64,000 nt of DNA from Psoroptes ovis (GCA_002943765.1 PQWQ01000005.1:186001-250000), one strand, 5' to 3'. Counted from the stretch's first letter, positions 48,084 to 59,111 are shown. Program-made: numbers and translations. The notes: a model not told the origin generated them from the sequence alone.

Positions 48084-48524
48084 TACTGGCAGCGACGAAC
48101 AACCACGACAAACATTGACAAAAATTGATCCAAATCCAAAATTCCTTAGGTCCCAGCGTCCATCATCATCTAAGTCCATAATCTCATTGATTCTCAATGA
48201 AAAATGCCACATTCATTATCTTATCTTCAAAATAGTCAAAATTATCGATTAAGACGTTGAGCCCCGGAGCCAAAATTTTTTTTGTTGAACTGCTGTTTGA
48301 ACTGTCGGTCCCTGCGGACCGACGCCCTGGGGCTCAACATGTTAATCAATTAATCAAATCGATTAATTAATCTCATAGTTCATTGCTTCATTTCATTGTT
48401 TCATTGTTTTCTTCAAATCAAATTTTCTTAAAATTAACCCTTTCACTACTTAAATCCTTTTTGTTAATGTTTTTTTTATTCTCATTTTTCAAGAATTAAA
48501 ATAAATTCGAATTTCGAATTCATT
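48084..48524. other. Spacer with a GC-rich structured element
   Basis: 3' flank of the glycine-rich gene, the hairpin-rich element at 48256-48338, then AT-rich DNA before the stop codon of the minus-strand cysteine-rich gene. Confidence 0.5.
48256..48338. other. GC-rich nested inverted repeat (candidate structured RNA or small element)
   Basis: A perfect 10-bp outer stem (GTTGAGCCCC at 48256-48265 with GGGGCTCAAC at 48329-48338) encloses a perfect 8-bp hairpin (GTCGGTCC at 48304 with GGACCGAC ending 48323) that has a CTGC loop. Between them is a near direct repeat GTTGAACTG/GTTTGAACTG. The GC content is far above the surroundings. It does not match the two dispersed element families. No Pol III boxes recognised. 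Confidence 0.5.
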
Positions 48525-49359
48525 TCAAACTGTTGTTGGTGCTGGTGTAGATGACGCTGTTGTTAGTGTTGTTGGTGCTGCTATTGTTGTTATGTTTGAA
48601 TAACCACCATCATTACCACCATAATTAAACAATGGTGATTCTTGCAGCGTATAAAATAATGATGTAAACAGTAAACACATAACGGTGGTCAATAATATCA
48701 CACAATTTTTCATTGGACCTGGTTCCATTATTTTACATGCCGTCAAACTAACAACAGCATTACTCATGGCTGCAAATGCAGATAATGGACGTGATAAACG
48801 TGTTTTAACGCCACCACTACCACCTTTGCCAGATGGGATATGGACCTTAGCTTTGCCAGCATGACGTTTACGGCGTAAAACTTTTTTCTCAATCGGTTGA
48901 CCATACCATTCATCTTCTTGATCATGGACATTAACGAAATCATGATTTTCACAATTTTTTTGAAAATCTCCACGTTTATATTTGGAACAAATAACGTCCA
49001 TCATCGTATCTTGATCCAATCGTTTGGCCCAAAAATTGTCACATTTTTCAACGATCGGTAATTGACAATTGAGTGTGTCCCAATGAAAACAACAAAAACG
49101 ACGTGATGCTGAATTCTGTTTTAGTGAATGAATGAAAATACAAATTAATCAAAGGTCTTAACCTCTGACTTCAGGTACCCACCACTTGATGATATGGTAA
49201 TTTATATTTATCCAACATATCAATTTGACAACTATCATAATCACTTTGCTTTTCAAAACAATGTATCGGTAGCTGGTCATATCGTTTATAACTGAATACC
49301 TGGTCAGTATACGGGACTAAATTGATGATCAAAAATATCAGCGATGATAACAGTAACAT
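48525..49359 (-). CDS. Cysteine-rich membrane protein, CC-F-x-W family member B
   Basis: Two exons, 49183-49359 and 48525-49115, phase 0, for 255 residues. A signal peptide (about 1-23) precedes an extracellular region with C-x(10)-C, then RRFCCFHWDTLNC-x(8)-C and two further cysteines. The core is nearly identical to member A (FCCF-x-WDTLNC) and the intron falls at the same place, seven residues before CC. A basic segment (KKVLRRKRHAGKAK), a Gly/Ser stretch, a hydrophobic helix at about 206-227 (CVILLTTVMCLLFTSLFYTL) and a Thr/Pro-rich tail follow. The donor is an unusual G|GTGGGT. Function unknown. Confidence 0.78.
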
Positions 49360-49530
49360 TGTTTATTACGAATAATAAAAAAATTCACAAAAAATAAAAA
49401 AACCAAAAAAAATAAATTAAATTGAAAATTGAGCAACACTTGTTAAGGCTATAGATTTATATATATGTGTCCATGCTCGATTAGAATCGAATTAAATTAA
49501 TTCGAATTCGAATTTCGAATTAATTCGTAG

Positions 49531-52064
49531 TTAACAAATAATACATCTGGAACCATCCGGTTCTTTGGTAAAATCAAATTTATTTCGACGATTACGTTCA
49601 GCGATTGAATCCGATTGAATTGAACGAGGTGCAAACAATGCTGATAACTCTTCAGCATCATTGTTACTATGGTTTTTCAATGAATCCAAATTCATAAAAG
49701 CCATCTTGGATTCCGGCGGAAGCTGTTGGGCAGTGAATGTACAATGATAATTACAATTTCGCTTATCACTTTCAGGTGCCATCATTACGATGATTTGTCG
49801 GCAACCAGGTGGAATTAAATCAACTGATTCGGTTGCCGAACGTAGACTGAATGCATTTTGTGAACCATCAGTTTTCCATCGAATCATTGTCCATTGATCT
49901 TCACCATGATTTTCTACCATCCATATGAATGCACAAAAATTGTGTAATCGGAACCCAATACAATCGGTGCCTTCAATCGATTTCTCTTCACCAATTGCAA
50001 TCACTGTTTGAATTAGTAAATCCCCGATTAGATGCATGTCTGGGTTCAATGGTTTGACGTCTACTTGTCTCGAAGAATGAAAAGCCATTACCATTGTAGG
50101 AGCTTCTTTTACTGAAGAAAAATTGATTGAAAATGTAATAAGTAAAATATGAAATATATTCAATAATATTGTTATTTACGTCTTGATGTCAAGCCCCAAT
50201 GATTGAAACCGAATATAACGACTAAATATTTTCCACGGCCAAGAAGTATTTCATAATTCACAATCTTATCGGTCAGATTTGGACTAACATCGACCAATTG
50301 TAGCGATTCGTCTGACCATATTTTAAAAATGGCCAACGATAATAAAAGTTGATAACTAAGTTTCAAATCACGATCAATAGGTTGATGAAGGGTAAAATTG
50401 AGCATTGATTTACGGCGACAATTCAATTCGAACACAGTGAAATCACGTTGATCCAATATGGTGAATGGTAAGCGAAATTCAAATCGTTTGGTGAACCAAT
50501 TTCGGCTGTATTTACAAACATCAATATGATCGAAATAGTTGACGAAATCTCGTATTGACATCCAAAATAAACCACGTTTTGATTTTTGCTTCAATAACCG
50601 GAGAAAATTTTCATGATTATATCGTAGACCACCTTGTAATTGTTGATCACCCCATGGATTTGCAAGCAGAATTGCTTGAAGCTTTTGTGTCGCATTGGAA
50701 ACAGTACATACATCCAGTACTGAATATGCATGTGATTTATGAAGACCTTGTTGTTCAATCGAACATGAAGCGGCAACCAAATAACGATTTTCTTTGATTA
50801 TCGATTGTAATCGATTCAATAATTCAGTTTGTAATTTCGGGGAATTTGGCACATTCACATTGAAAATAATTCTTTCGAATGGCATTCCAGTGAGTGTGGT
50901 AAATCCTTCGATTGAATGGCCACGTATCAAAGCTTTGTAACAGGAATAATGTTTGGCCAATGCCTTTTCAATCATCATGGCAAACAGTTGGCGGCCAAAT
51001 GCTTCAGTGAAAACCAATCTGCTGTTTTGATCACAAGGAAAATAATCATCGATGATAACCGGGGACCATTTTCCATCCAAACATAAAAATATTTGATAAA
51101 CACATTCTTCTGGATGTAATTTAGGATCAGGAATCAATATGTTTAAATGTTCAGGATAAGTATGAACCAAACTGGCCAATGAACTCAGCAGCCAGCAATC
51201 ACCAAGTTTTCCTTGTCGAAAATCGGTCAATTTTAATCCAGGACCATGCAGGCAAAGTTTGCATTTCTTCATCGATGATGATGGCGATTTATCATGCTCA
51301 TCATCATCATCATCATCAGCATCGTCTGCAGATCTTTCAAATCGAATTTGAGCGATTCGTAACCATTTGGTGATTAGTCGATCATACTGGGGATCAGCAT
51401 CCTCGTGAAGCCGATACAATGATGAACGATTAGTCGGGAACTCTGAATCGACAAACGGTGACGATGCTTTACGGCATTGTGATAACAATGAAGCGTAGGA
51501 GTTTCTAGATTTCTTGATCACAGTCTTAGCATCCGATGGTAGTTCTTCACATGTTCTGCTCCAGCGGCTAGCGAATGGTGTACTGAAATATCCCAAAAAA
51601 TACATCCAAAAAACATTCGAAAAAAACAAGGTCAATTCCAAGGGTCATTTGAAAAAAATCAAAGTATTTGATTAAGAATTGTGTTTAAAATGTTCTAAAT
51701 TTCGAACTTACTTGGCGTTTCTGATGTGCCGTCGAAAATGTGCTAAAATTTGATTTGTTTGCGGTGGTGGTTGTGATTTTGATTGTTGTTGAATGGCCCT
51801 TGGCTTCGATAACTTTTGATTATCTGGGATTTTGGCCACTGGTTGTTTGGTTCTGGTTTTTTCTGGTTTTGCGGACGAAATGGGCGGTTTTCGAACGACA
51901 TTATTTGATTTATTCGCATTCGATTGATTAATGATCGAACGATATGCCGAAGATGGATTGTTCCGTTTCGGATTCGAATTAAGACAAGCTGAACATCGTT
52001 CAGCCAACTTACTATTACGATAGTGGCATCGTTCACATATCCATAAATAAGGACTATCGGACAT
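49531..52064 (-). CDS. CAPN15: Calpain-15 / small optic lobes (SOL) type cysteine protease
   Basis: Three exons, 51712-52064, 50180-51582 and 49531-50111, phases 2 and 1, for 778 residues. The N-terminus has one RanBP2-type zinc finger (WICERCHYRNSKLAERCSAC, about 8-27), a hallmark of the SOL subfamily. A basic Ser/Pro-rich linker follows, then the calpain catalytic domain: catalytic Cys at about 247 (KLGDCWLLSS), His at about 402 (KSHAYSVLD) and Asn at about 426 (ANPWGD). The C-terminal SOL-homology region follows. Fly SOL has several zinc fingers; this protein keeps only one. SOL calpains are cytosolic and lack EF-hands, as here. In flies the gene is needed for optic-lobe development; the role here is inferred from family. 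Confidence 0.93.
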
Positions 52065-52762
52065 AATTTTTTTGTTTGTTTTGTTTTGTTGTCTTTACAT
52101 TTGAATAAATCAATTTGAAGACACAAAAATCAGCTGATCAAATCGAATTTTAATGATTTATCAATAATTTTAGAATCATAACACTCCCATCATCAATCAA
52201 TTATTGAAATATTAAATACTTTAACGATGACTAATCACAACACAGAGCAAAATTTAAAAACATAATGAATCATTATGGCTGAGCTATAAATTGCTGTTTG
52301 CTGCCAATTCTTATCGCACATCTTACAAACGATTGAGGCCAATCACCATGGCTTCAATGACCGAAATTTTCTTATCATTTCATTTCTGTTATTATTCATT
52401 GATACATACATCACTGCAATGAATCAATACAACAACAAATCAATTCGAAATTTATTTAAGCGATATTTATTAATAAATATAAGAGGTTTAAAGTTTTGAT
52501 TCGTAATTTTAAAATTGAATTTCGTAATTTTACTATTTGAAATTCCATTAAAAAATATGAAAATCAAGTTTAAAAGTCTGAATAAAAACTTGAAACCCTG
52601 TATTTATGCGGATCAGCTGTGCATACAAGTAGCAGTGGCATTATTGCGCAATAATCAACAAGCAGCTGATTATGTGATTAATTTAACAAAAAACATTAAT
52701 TAATTTATTAATGAAAATATACATGACAAACAAAAGCTAAAGATTTCACAAAATAAAAAAAA
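52065..52762. other. Spacer between calpain-15 and M13 peptidase
   Basis: Calpain promoter region, a family-2 element (52482-52600), and AT-rich DNA. No gene seen. Confidence 0.5.
52482..52600. mobile_element. Family-2 element
   Basis: AGAGGTTTAAAG start, CTTGAAACCCTG end then TA. Confidence 0.8.
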
Positions 52763-55073
52763 TCACCAAATAATACATTTATTCCGAGGATTCATTGCAG
52801 ACCCGAGTGGACAAGCGAATGCTTCGGCAAACGCCAACGAATTCGATGCCGGTACATTCACCCGATAGCGGGCAGGTACATGTGGATCATGGTGAATTTT
52901 TGCCCATAAGGATTGTAGCCGATGTGCAGTGCACCATACTTGTGAATATGCAATGAAAAACAGCTGTTCAGGTTCGAATTGCGGTAAGTGGGCCAGCTTT
53001 CGATTTGCTTGTTCGGGATTTTTGTGTTGTTGCGTCCGAAATGCTTGATATGCTTGTTGCAGGCCACCATTGTCGGCTATGTTTTCGCCCAGTGTATTAT
53101 TACCGTTAAGCTACATTGAAAATTGATTAGTGAAAATTTGATCAAAATTTTTGGACTCTTAGGACTAACTTGTAGACCAGTGATTGGTTCGGTAATGTTT
53201 GAATACTGATCAATCAGACATCGGTATCGTTTTTCGAAGCTTTCCAATAATTCCGGAGACCACAATTGATCATGATTATCATCATCGAATTCATTTTCGC
53301 GAGTATCAATCGAACGCCAATGATAATTGCCTTTGTGATCGAAATGTAACCCATCATCATCTAAACTGTGTGTTAATTCATGACCAATCACTGTACCTAT
53401 GGCACCATAGTTCATACTAAGCGGTAATTTTGAATCGAAATATGGTACAGTAAGGATGGCAGCCGGTATTGCTGAAAACAAATAAACGAATTTAATACTA
53501 ATCATATGCACAAATAGCACTCACTAATTGTATTCTCAATTGGTGAATAGGCTGCATTGATTGTAGCTGGTTCCATGGCCCAGCTATCAATGTTTTTGCT
53601 TTTATTTCGGCTTGGAGTGTTGGTTAATTGTTGAAAATTTGCTCGCAATTGATTCCATTCGAAATGAATAATGGATGGAATATAATCGGCGATCGATTGA
53701 TAATCAGCATGATTCGGTAAATGATGTAGGGCGTCTAAACGATGATCATCAAGGATCCATGGTGGATAAGCAACATTTTTAGCGATGTGTTTCAATTTTT
53801 CGACTGAAATCCGCCGAACATCATCATCTTCGATCCATGATGCCCGTTGATCATCGACCATTTGTATGAATTCTTCATGAATCGAATCGACAAGCTTATT
53901 AGCAGCGCTTAGATCATCTTCGCCAAAATGTTTACCATCCACATATAATCTTGACAAGGCCCATGGCAATAATTTTTCAATTTGACTATAACAAGTACGC
54001 CATCTATCCGGTGTACGGCGAACACCTGATTTTGATTTAAGAAATTCAAACAAATGTCGTCGATATTGTTCACCGAGGTAAGGTGTAACCATTCGTGCAA
54101 TTTGAAAGTCCATAAATGTTCGCAATCGGTCACCAGGGATCGTTTCGATTAATCGATTAAATCGACGAAAATAATTGACATCCGTCACCAATATCGAATC
54201 TTTCAATGATATTAGTTCGATATCAACATTAAACATTCGAAACATGGGTCTAAATATTCGATGTAACCATTTGAATTTGGTTTCCATTTCGAATCGATCA
54301 ATGCTCATTACATTAATGATTTTTGACAAGTCTTGACGTTCAAGTTCATTCATTTTAGCAGATGACAGTCGCAATTCAATTTCAATCATTTCATCGACCA
54401 ATTTGACGATTTTGGACTCAGTTTCATTGCGAAGATATGGTATCAATCGGGAAATGTTCCCGAGAAAATGTCGATAAGACACAAGTGTAGGCGATTCTTG
54501 GCCATAGGACTGTATGGCATCACCCAATGGAAATGGAACCGTATCGATTGCTAGTATCATTTGGCTAGTATTACGTGGATTATCAATCACAACAATACGG
54601 AACAATGAATGAATAGAGGCCATATTCGATGTATAAATTTCATACCAAGGTCGTTCACGTAACTTATGGTGGTGACCACTGATAAATAAAGATTCGGCTA
54701 GATGACTTTGTTCGGTGACAGTCAGCTGATCAATTGATAAACACTGGTCATATAAAAATTTAGCCAATCGAATAGTACGACTTGGATGTTTAGTGGTTTC
54801 ATTCGATTGCAACGAAACATTGATCATTGCAATCATTTGATCTTGTACATCGATAGTTACACTATACGAAGGTTTAGTTGCTGGTATTTGATCGTGACGT
54901 TTTAGCCAACCCCCGCATGCAAATTGATAGAAATCATCACAAGGTGATGTGTCGAGATCAAGCGATTCAGCCATGAATCGTGCCGATTTACTACAAACCA
55001 TTGATGAACATTGTCGTGAAATATGGGCCGATTTGACCATCGCAATTGGAATCAATAATATCAAACGATACAT
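52763..55073 (-). CDS. Secreted neprilysin-like M13 zinc metallopeptidase
   Basis: Three exons, 53525-55073, 53170-53471 and 52763-53110, phases 1 and 0, for 732 residues. M13 peptidases (neprilysin/ECE) cleave small peptides extracellularly. Here a cleavable signal peptide (MYRLILLIPIAMVKS) replaces the usual N-terminal membrane anchor. Seen: the CDDFYQFACGGWLKRH start of the M13 domain, HELTH (547-551, zinc and catalysis), GENIADNGG (third zinc ligand Glu at 626, Asp beyond), and the C-terminal CIIW box typical of the family. The substrate-backbone motif, NAYY or NAFY in most members, reads NAAY here. All catalytic residues are present, so the enzyme is predicted to be active. Confidence 0.95.
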
Positions 55074-55319
55074 CTTGTTTTTTTCGACATTTGTTTAATA
55101 ATGCACAAGTCATCACTGAATGATTTGAGCTTTTTATAAGTTCATTAGAAATTATTTGTCATTTATTTAAATCATTGTCAAGTTTAAATTTTACACATCA
55201 ATCAGGGTTCAAATTTTTCAAAAAAAATAAATACATTGATTGCCATCCGACAGATGGCGCTATTTTCATTTATTTTTGATTATTTTTTTTGGTTTAATTA
55301 ATCTGATTATTTGATTGAT

Positions 55320-56585
55320 TTAAGGATCTAATTGACGTACCGAAACTACTGATGCCGCTCGATGTTGTTGTTTATGACCATCATCAGCTGTCAGAATCGG
55401 TGTCGGAGTCCTTGTATGATGTTTACTTGAAATGGAATAATTATGATATTTGTTGGTGGCGCCAGCTGGCGATTGCGTTCGTAAATGAAATCGTCTAGAT
55501 TGCGGTTCATAATCCTTGAATGTCATTGCTGTGGGCACAGTGGTGGGCGATAAAATCGTTTCATCCACATTGTTTTCGACATCAGAATCAATATGCTTCA
55601 AATCAGTGTATGATTCAACTTCATTGCTTCGACTATTATTCCATGTTCTACGCGGTGACGTATGACGTTTGGATCGATAAACCTGTTGTTGTTGAGGCTG
55701 TTGCGGCAGTGTCTTGGGTCTATTGACCCGATTTTCCACGTCAAAATCGGAAATAGGAACCGGAGGTACCGTATTTCCTTTGAAATCGAATGTTGTTTGT
55801 TGATTTTGTTTAGTTTTCCATCTGTTTCGGCAGAATAAGGTCCAACATGCTGCACAAATTGTTACGATAATGAACAGGGCCAACGTACTAAAAGCTGTGA
55901 GTAGGATCCAATTTTCTTGCATACAACTCCAACTTCCATACAGATGGCTGAAACACAGCGGGTTCGATTGAATACGAGCAATATAATCCATTCGATTACG
56001 GCCGAAAATATCCATCGAATAGCGACATCGCCGGCGTATAGCTTCTTCCATACAATCAATCAAATCCCAGAGGAAGCAACAAGTGTTTTTAGTGGTCGTT
56101 GATGAAGATGAGGTTGTTGGTTGCGCTTGATCATTACCTTGATGCCAATAAACGGCTGCATTTGATCGACATCGATGAAATTCTGGTTCGAGCATTAATG
56201 AATGATCACAATGAGCACTGCCTGTTGCGAATGGTAGCTGATACATCCATGATGTCGATGATGTTGGAAGTGAAGGACCTGTGGTGATGTAAGGCCCCTG
56301 TCTCAGATATCGCAAAGGATCAGAGGCAGCATAAGCATTGTTGTAGCCGATCGCATTCGGATTTAGAAGATTGTTGGCTGTCATACCGGCTATGGATGCT
56401 AATAAATTCTCGGTCAACGATCGGGGATGATAAGGATTCGAATAATTAAGGCTATTGTGTTGATGTTGAAGATTATTGTTATTCGACAATTTATGCGGAA
56501 AAATTGATTCAGAAGTACGATTTTGATTCAATAAATTGATCAAAAATAAAATCAATGATGTTTTACTAGCCAGCAATAATGTCAT
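55320..56585 (-). CDS. Cysteine-rich type I membrane protein, CC-F-x-W family member C
   Basis: One exon; 421 codons from the ATG at 56585, which begins a signal peptide (MTLLLASKTSLILFLINLL). An upstream ATG at 56684 would add 33 residues and bury that signal, so I prefer the internal start. The luminal part is Asn/Ser-rich, then carries C-x(12)-C, NTCCFLWDLIDC-x(8)-C and two more cysteines. A transmembrane helix (WILLTAFSTLALFIIVTICAA) and a cytoplasmic tail of about 170 residues follow, rich in Ser, Thr, Gln and Arg and including a PPVP motif. The cysteine signature matches members A, B and D. It lacks the intron present in A and B. Confidence 0.75.
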   Translation of the reverse strand: MTLLLASKTSLILFLINLLNQNRTSESIFPHKLSNNNNLQHQHNSLNYSNPYHPRSLTENLLASIAGMTANNLLNPNAIGYNNAYAASDPLRYLRQGPYITTGPSLPTSSTSWMYQLPFATGSAHCDHSLMLEPEFHRCRSNAAVYWHQGNDQAQPTTSSSSTTTKNTCCFLWDLIDCMEEAIRRRCRYSMDIFGRNRMDYIARIQSNPLCFSHLYGSWSCMQENWILLTAFSTLALFIIVTICAACWTLFCRNRWKTKQNQQTTFDFKGNTVPPVPISDFDVENRVNRPKTLPQQPQQQQVYRSKRHTSPRRTWNNSRSNEVESYTDLKHIDSDVENNVDETILSPTTVPTAMTFKDYEPQSRRFHLRTQSPAGATNKYHNYSISSKHHTRTPTPILTADDGHKQQHRAASVVSVRQLDP

Positions 56586-57014
56586 ATTGTTGAGGTATTG
56601 GCCTGTGTGATTGGTGTGCAATATTCTGTCGATTGTTGTGTGCGTGTGATTGTCGATTGCTCCAAAATGAAGACTGCCAAACATCAGCTGCCGATGCTAG
56701 CTGCTGCTGTAGGCTTTCAACCATATAAATCTTTGTTTGTTCATTTTTTTGAATTGTCATTGATTAACAGGTGTGCGCACACCAAACACATATTGTCATA
56801 TTTTGTACAACAGAACAAAACATGACAAAAACATTGATCAATCAATGAATTCGTTCGTTTGTATTTTGATGCTCGAATTGGAACGAAAACACTGCACCAT
56901 TTGATAATGGAAGAGACAAACACACACAGCATCGGCTGACTAAATATAGCCCAAATTATTTGAATTTATTTGCGACACAATTTTCAATTTTTACAATTTT
57001 GAAAAATTCTATGA
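56586..57014. other. Spacer between family members C and D
   Basis: Promoter side of member C and 3' flank of member D. Minus-strand frames at 56566-56932 are unsupported. Confidence 0.4.
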
Positions 57015-57407
57015 CTAATTCTGGCTTTTCACCTCAATCAATTGCCGACAAGTTTCTGGAGTTGTTTGGCCACATTTCCCGTGTTCATTTTCACCGATAC
57101 GCGCCAGAATACGATCACGATCATTGATCATTTTATTGATCGAAGTTTTACACGTATTCAATTGTTTCATAATGACCATTTGACAATCAAAAACATTGTA
57201 TAGAAAACAACATCGTTCAGTTTGATTTTGATTCACGTGCATCATATTCCAATATTTAATTGTTTTCATCCAACATTTATGTAGCTGATCACTGCCATAC
57301 AGTTGACCATCACATTTCGCAGTCGTAGGAACGGGCATAGTGAAACGATCAGCTGATAGAACAGACGAAATGTACAGTGAAATGACTACAAGAAGCTTTG
57401 CGATCAT
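57015..57407 (-). CDS. Secreted cysteine-rich protein, CC-F-x-W family member D
   Basis: One exon, 130 codons from the ATG at 57407. A signal peptide (MIAKLLVVISLYISSVLSA) is followed by a fully soluble protein without a transmembrane helix. Cysteines run C-x(12)-C, then TERCCFLYNVFDC-x(10)-C, then C-x(8)-C. The aromatic after CC-F-x is Tyr instead of Trp, but the spacing is preserved. One N-glycosylation site (NQT) lies just before CC. It is the soluble version of the fold that members A, B, C and E present on membranes; a ligand or decoy role would be a guess. Confidence 0.75.
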   Translation of the reverse strand: MIAKLLVVISLYISSVLSADRFTMPVPTTAKCDGQLYGSDQLHKCWMKTIKYWNMMHVNQNQTERCCFLYNVFDCQMVIMKQLNTCKTSINKMINDRDRILARIGENEHGKCGQTTPETCRQLIEVKSQN

Positions 57408-57822
57408 GGTTTCAATGGGTTCAAAAATAATGGAAATAAAATTCTATTTTTTAAATTGAAAAATTTGAACTTAATTAAATTTAATTAATTGGAATTGAAT
57501 TGATTAATGTAATAATGAATCGATTAATTTGAATGATGAAAATCACATGTGAATAAATTTGGCACTGAATAATTTGTGTAATTTGATCTGATGAATTGAT
57601 TATATGTATATGATTATATATGAATAAATGAATGGTAATTGTACGAGATCGCAGGAAAAATAAGTACGAGATAACTAAAAAAAAATATTAGGTTGTCCGA
57701 TAAGTTTTTGCCGATTTTCTCTCGATTCCCTACGATATAATCGGCAAAAACTTTTATGACAACCAACAAAATAATAATTTGAACCCTATTGAATTTCCCC
57801 AATTCAATCGATTGATGGCTGC
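57408..57822. other. Spacer between family members D and E
   Basis: AT-rich spacer with one family-1 element (57688-57766) close to the stop codon of member E. Confidence 0.5.
57688..57766. mobile_element. Family-1 element, subtype B
   Basis: TTAGGTTGTCCGATAAG start, a decayed TTATGACAACCAA end, internal CCTACGATATAATCGG. Confidence 0.84.
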
Positions 57823-58514
57823 TTATTTTGGTGGTTTATTTTGCAAAGCAGCAGCAGAATTCTGATTATTATCATTCAATGTCAATGTCGATGTATTACG
57901 TGACGTTGTTGTTGAATTGGTCGATGGTGGTATGGCTGAATCGGGACTCGATTTACCAGTTGATAAATCGGTTGATTGTCTTGCGGTGGTACGATCGTAT
58001 GGTGGCCGTCGTTTACTACCACTTTCCAATGGCTGGCCAGGGATTAATATTTTGAAATTTTGAAAAAAACGTTTTTTACGCTGCATCCGCTGTTCATATT
58101 CATAATGATCACGTAGAAATGCATCTTTTTCGGCTGAAGTTGATTCATCCAATTTAAATGCTAATAAACGGTGGAAATCACGTCGAGATTTGTACCAACA
58201 AATCGTTGTCAAACAACAGGTTATAATCAAAATAATTATCGACAAAATTATCAGGACAATTATGAATGTAATAAATGCAAACAATCGTTCACATGTCGAT
58301 GAACCTTCAGGATATTTTTGACAGCTCAATGTATCATCACCAAGTATTGAATGAGTAAATTTTCCATAAATCAATTCATCGGTCATAAAATCATCGAATA
58401 CACGTTTCGATTCGGGGGCATTTTCACAAACACGATCAGCTGTTTGTTTCATAAATGATTTCATTTTCCAAAGACCACAACACATGATCATATTGTTATG
58501 GTGTTCTAGATTCA
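57823..58514 (-). CDS. Cysteine-rich membrane protein, family member E (5' exon not resolved)
   Basis: The main exon runs from an acceptor at about 58514 to the stop at 57823 and encodes about 230 residues. It starts six to seven residues before MCCGLWKMKSF, so an intron lies near the position used in members A and B, though in phase 1. Cysteines continue with DRVC, LSCQK and STCERL. A long hydrophobic helix (LFAFITFIIVLIILSIIILIITCC) and a cytoplasmic tail of about 120 residues follow, basic then Ser/Thr-rich. The fourth cysteine of the core is missing (CC-x(14)-C). No signal-peptide exon was found with confidence; an ATG at about 58652 with a donor before GTCACA could join in phase but lacks a signal sequence. 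Confidence 0.65.
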
Positions 58515-58820
58515 AAGAAATTGGAAAAAACAATAAAAATTGATTAAGAAAATTTAAAGAAAGTTTAATTAAATTTCATTTCAATCAAACACCTGTGACC
58601 TGTACAATATTCAATATTAATGATTGATTCAATATTGATGTGTGGTGACATTTTTTGCTTATTATTCGAGATCATTTTTCAAAGACAATGATTTAAATCA
58701 TTTTATTTAATTCTGATGCATAAACACATTAACACAATTTAAATGCAAATGAATGCATATACGGATAATCAAACCGGTTTCAAACAAATGAAAATTCCAA
58801 AATAATTTTCTAATAAAATA

Positions 58821-58901
58821 TTACTTTGTCCGAAAAGTTCATTTGGCTTAATCGAATAGAGTTGCTCATTAAAATCGGCCAGAACTTTCTGGACAACCTA
58901 A
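58821..58901. mobile_element. Family-1 element, subtype C
   Basis: TTACTTTGTCCGAAAAG start, TCTGGACAACCTAA end. Confidence 0.84.
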
Positions 58902-59111
58902 AATAATCGACGGCCATCATTATCGCAAAAACCAATGGCCAAATATCAATGGTGAACAGTGAAACAAAAACAGGGTCAATGTGATTTAAAAATGATTTTG
59001 AATAATAATTTTTTGACGACAATTGACACATCAATTGAATTGTCATTCAATTCAAATTCGAGAAAAAATTGGAATTTTAACACAAATAAACAAATAATGA
59101 TTTCAATTATA

